A stretch of 64,000 nt of DNA from Planctomycetota bacterium. GTDB lineage: Bacteria > Planctomycetota > Phycisphaerae > Phycisphaerales > UBA1924. The position numbers were made by a program, and so were the translations under genes. This document shows positions 63,146 to 64,000 of this stretch, piece after piece. A model generated the notes under the pieces. That model was not told the origin of the DNA, did no database searches, and worked only from the letters and a program-made list of their open reading frames with translations. How positions within the stretch are numbered: position 1 is the first letter of the stretch; each line of letters begins with the position of its first letter. Where the stretch lies: NCBI GenBank assembly GCA_013285505.1, contig CP053450.1:3890796-3954795 (forward strand), written 5' to 3'.

Positions 63146-64000
63146 TCACTCCTCGAACGGCGTGTCGTCGGGGTACATCTCTTCTTCGACGCTCGTGTCG
63201 GAGATCTGGTCGGCGAAGAGCGCCGTGAAGTCGATCGGGATGTCCTCGATGGTGACCTCCATGCCGGGCAGAGGGTCGATGGTGCCCTCCGGCGAGACGC
63301 GGAGCTGGCCGATCGCTTCGAGGTAGTTCAGGATCGCGATGCGGAGGTCGGTGAGGGCCTGGTCGCGTGCGTTCTTGGCGTTGAGCAGCGCGGACTCGGT
63401 GTTCAGGCGGTCGCGGGTGTCCACCTCGTCGGCCTTGAGCTGCTGCTCTTCGAGACGCCGCTCGTTGATCAGCACCGAGGCCTCGGCCAGCTCGAGCCGG
63501 AACCGGGCCAGGTCGATCTCGCGCACGCGCCGGCGGGCCTCGAGCACGACGTTGTCGGTGAACTCGTCGAGGCTGCGGCGGGACTGCTCGAGCCGCACGA
63601 GCGCCTGGCGGAGCTGGAGCCGCTCGATGCGTCGGTCGAGGGGCAGGCTGAGAGTGATCGCGGCGTCCCACGAGGTCTCGTCGGGGTCGAGGGAGAACTG
63701 GCCGACGCGCTCGTCGGGGTCGGTCGGAACGCGGAGCCCGCCGGAGAGGTCGAGGTCGGGCAGCAGGTTGTTTCGGGCGTTGATCACGCCGCGCTCGGAG
63801 TCGGCGTACTGGTCGCGCCGGTTCTGCAGGTCGAGTCGATAGTTGAGGGCCGAGGCGGTCGCGGCCTCGATCGTGGTCGAGGGCTCGGCGATCTCGATGC
63901 GGGCCCCCACCACCTGCACCGGCCGCTCGATGGGGATCCCGAGGCGGACCTTGAACCGGTCGATCTGCAGCGTGTACTGCTCGCGCGAACTCGCCAGCGA
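63146..64000 (-). CDS. TolC-family outer-membrane efflux protein, C-terminal part (5' end outside window)
   Basis: The last ~284 residues of a TolC-like protein; the frame is open to the right edge. Helical repeat features: SRRSLDEFTDNVVLEARRRV, RFRLELAEASVLINERRLEE, LNTESALLNAKNARDQALTD and LRIAILNYLEAIGQLRVSPE, with the strand segment DLDLSGGLRVPTD between. The acidic C-terminal tail (VEEEMYPDDTPFEE) is extra. It would form the trimeric outer-membrane channel of an RND or type I system; partner genes must lie outside the window. Confidence 0.85.
   Translation of the reverse strand, partial: SLASSREQYTLQIDRFKVRLGIPIERPVQVVGARIEIAEPSTTIEAATASALNYRLDLQNRRDQYADSERGVINARNNLLPDLDLSGGLRVPTDPDERVGQFSLDPDETSWDAAITLSLPLDRRIERLQLRQALVRLEQSRRSLDEFTDNVVLEARRRVREIDLARFRLELAEASVLINERRLEEQQLKADEVDTRDRLNTESALLNAKNARDQALTDLRIAILNYLEAIGQLRVSPEGTIDPLPGMEVTIEDIPIDFTALFADQISDTSVEEEMYPDDTPFEE

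Overview
The window is high-GC DNA (roughly two thirds G+C by eye) from a planctomycete, most likely class Phycisphaerae. Supporting signs are four secreted proteins ending in a two-repeat dockerin-like module with a terminal Ala-Gly-Cys, a PEP-CTERM-like protein ending in an arginine cluster, a long three-helix SecE, a prepilin-type N-terminus on a large secreted protein, and an EF-Tu with a changed switch I. Genes are dense and on both strands. Many are arranged as small operons with 4-base ATGA/GTGA overlaps.

Layout. 1-1.2 kb: end of a HAD phosphatase, then rsmA. 1.4-3.5 kb (-): ribose-type ABC permease and binding lipoprotein with no ATPase nearby. 3.7-11.8 kb (-): a secreted metallopeptidase with dockerin, a DUF1028/FG-GAP/dockerin protein, a sulfotransferase remnant, a PEP-CTERM protein and a transglutaminase-like protein. 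12-15.6 kb (+): tRNA-Thr, tuf, rpmG, tRNA-Trp, secE, nusG. The usual rplKAJL-rpoBC genes do not follow; a 1653-codon AsmA-like gene does. 20.7-24.2 kb (-): argR-argC-argB-argF with an AT-rich operator-like stretch upstream. 24.4-30.6 kb (+): membrane proteins, a TIGR03790-like secreted protein and an FHA-GAF-SpoIIE phosphatase. 30.6-31.8 kb: divergent cytosine deaminase-like gene and upp (pyrimidine salvage). 31.9-38 kb: large glucosidase, pseudopilin and dockerin protein. 38-41 kb: UbiA-type prenyltransferase, GbsR-like regulator and an HTH-membrane protein. 41.5-47.7 kb: a seven-bladed propeller protein, then a phage-like block: a LexA-type repressor divergent from a coupled operon of HTH protein, ABC-type ATPase, GNAT, small protein and terminase large subunit. 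No capsid or portal gene is present. 47.7-64 kb: membrane pair, poly-Asp protein, amidohydrolase, GH16 glucanase, tRNA-His, pckA, a low-GC glycosyltransferase, thiamine-binding protein, tpiA, a second propeller protein, secG, yicC, a phosphotransferase, a PDZ protein and the C-terminus of a TolC-type protein.

Reading caveat. About thirty reading-frame breaks occur, including in secE, secG, argB and pckA. Nearly all run in the same direction and are repaired by putting back one CG (or GC) dinucleotide in a CG-alternating or CCGCGG context. I read this as a systematic sequence error rather than gene decay, and I annotate across the breaks. True protein lengths are therefore approximate for those genes.
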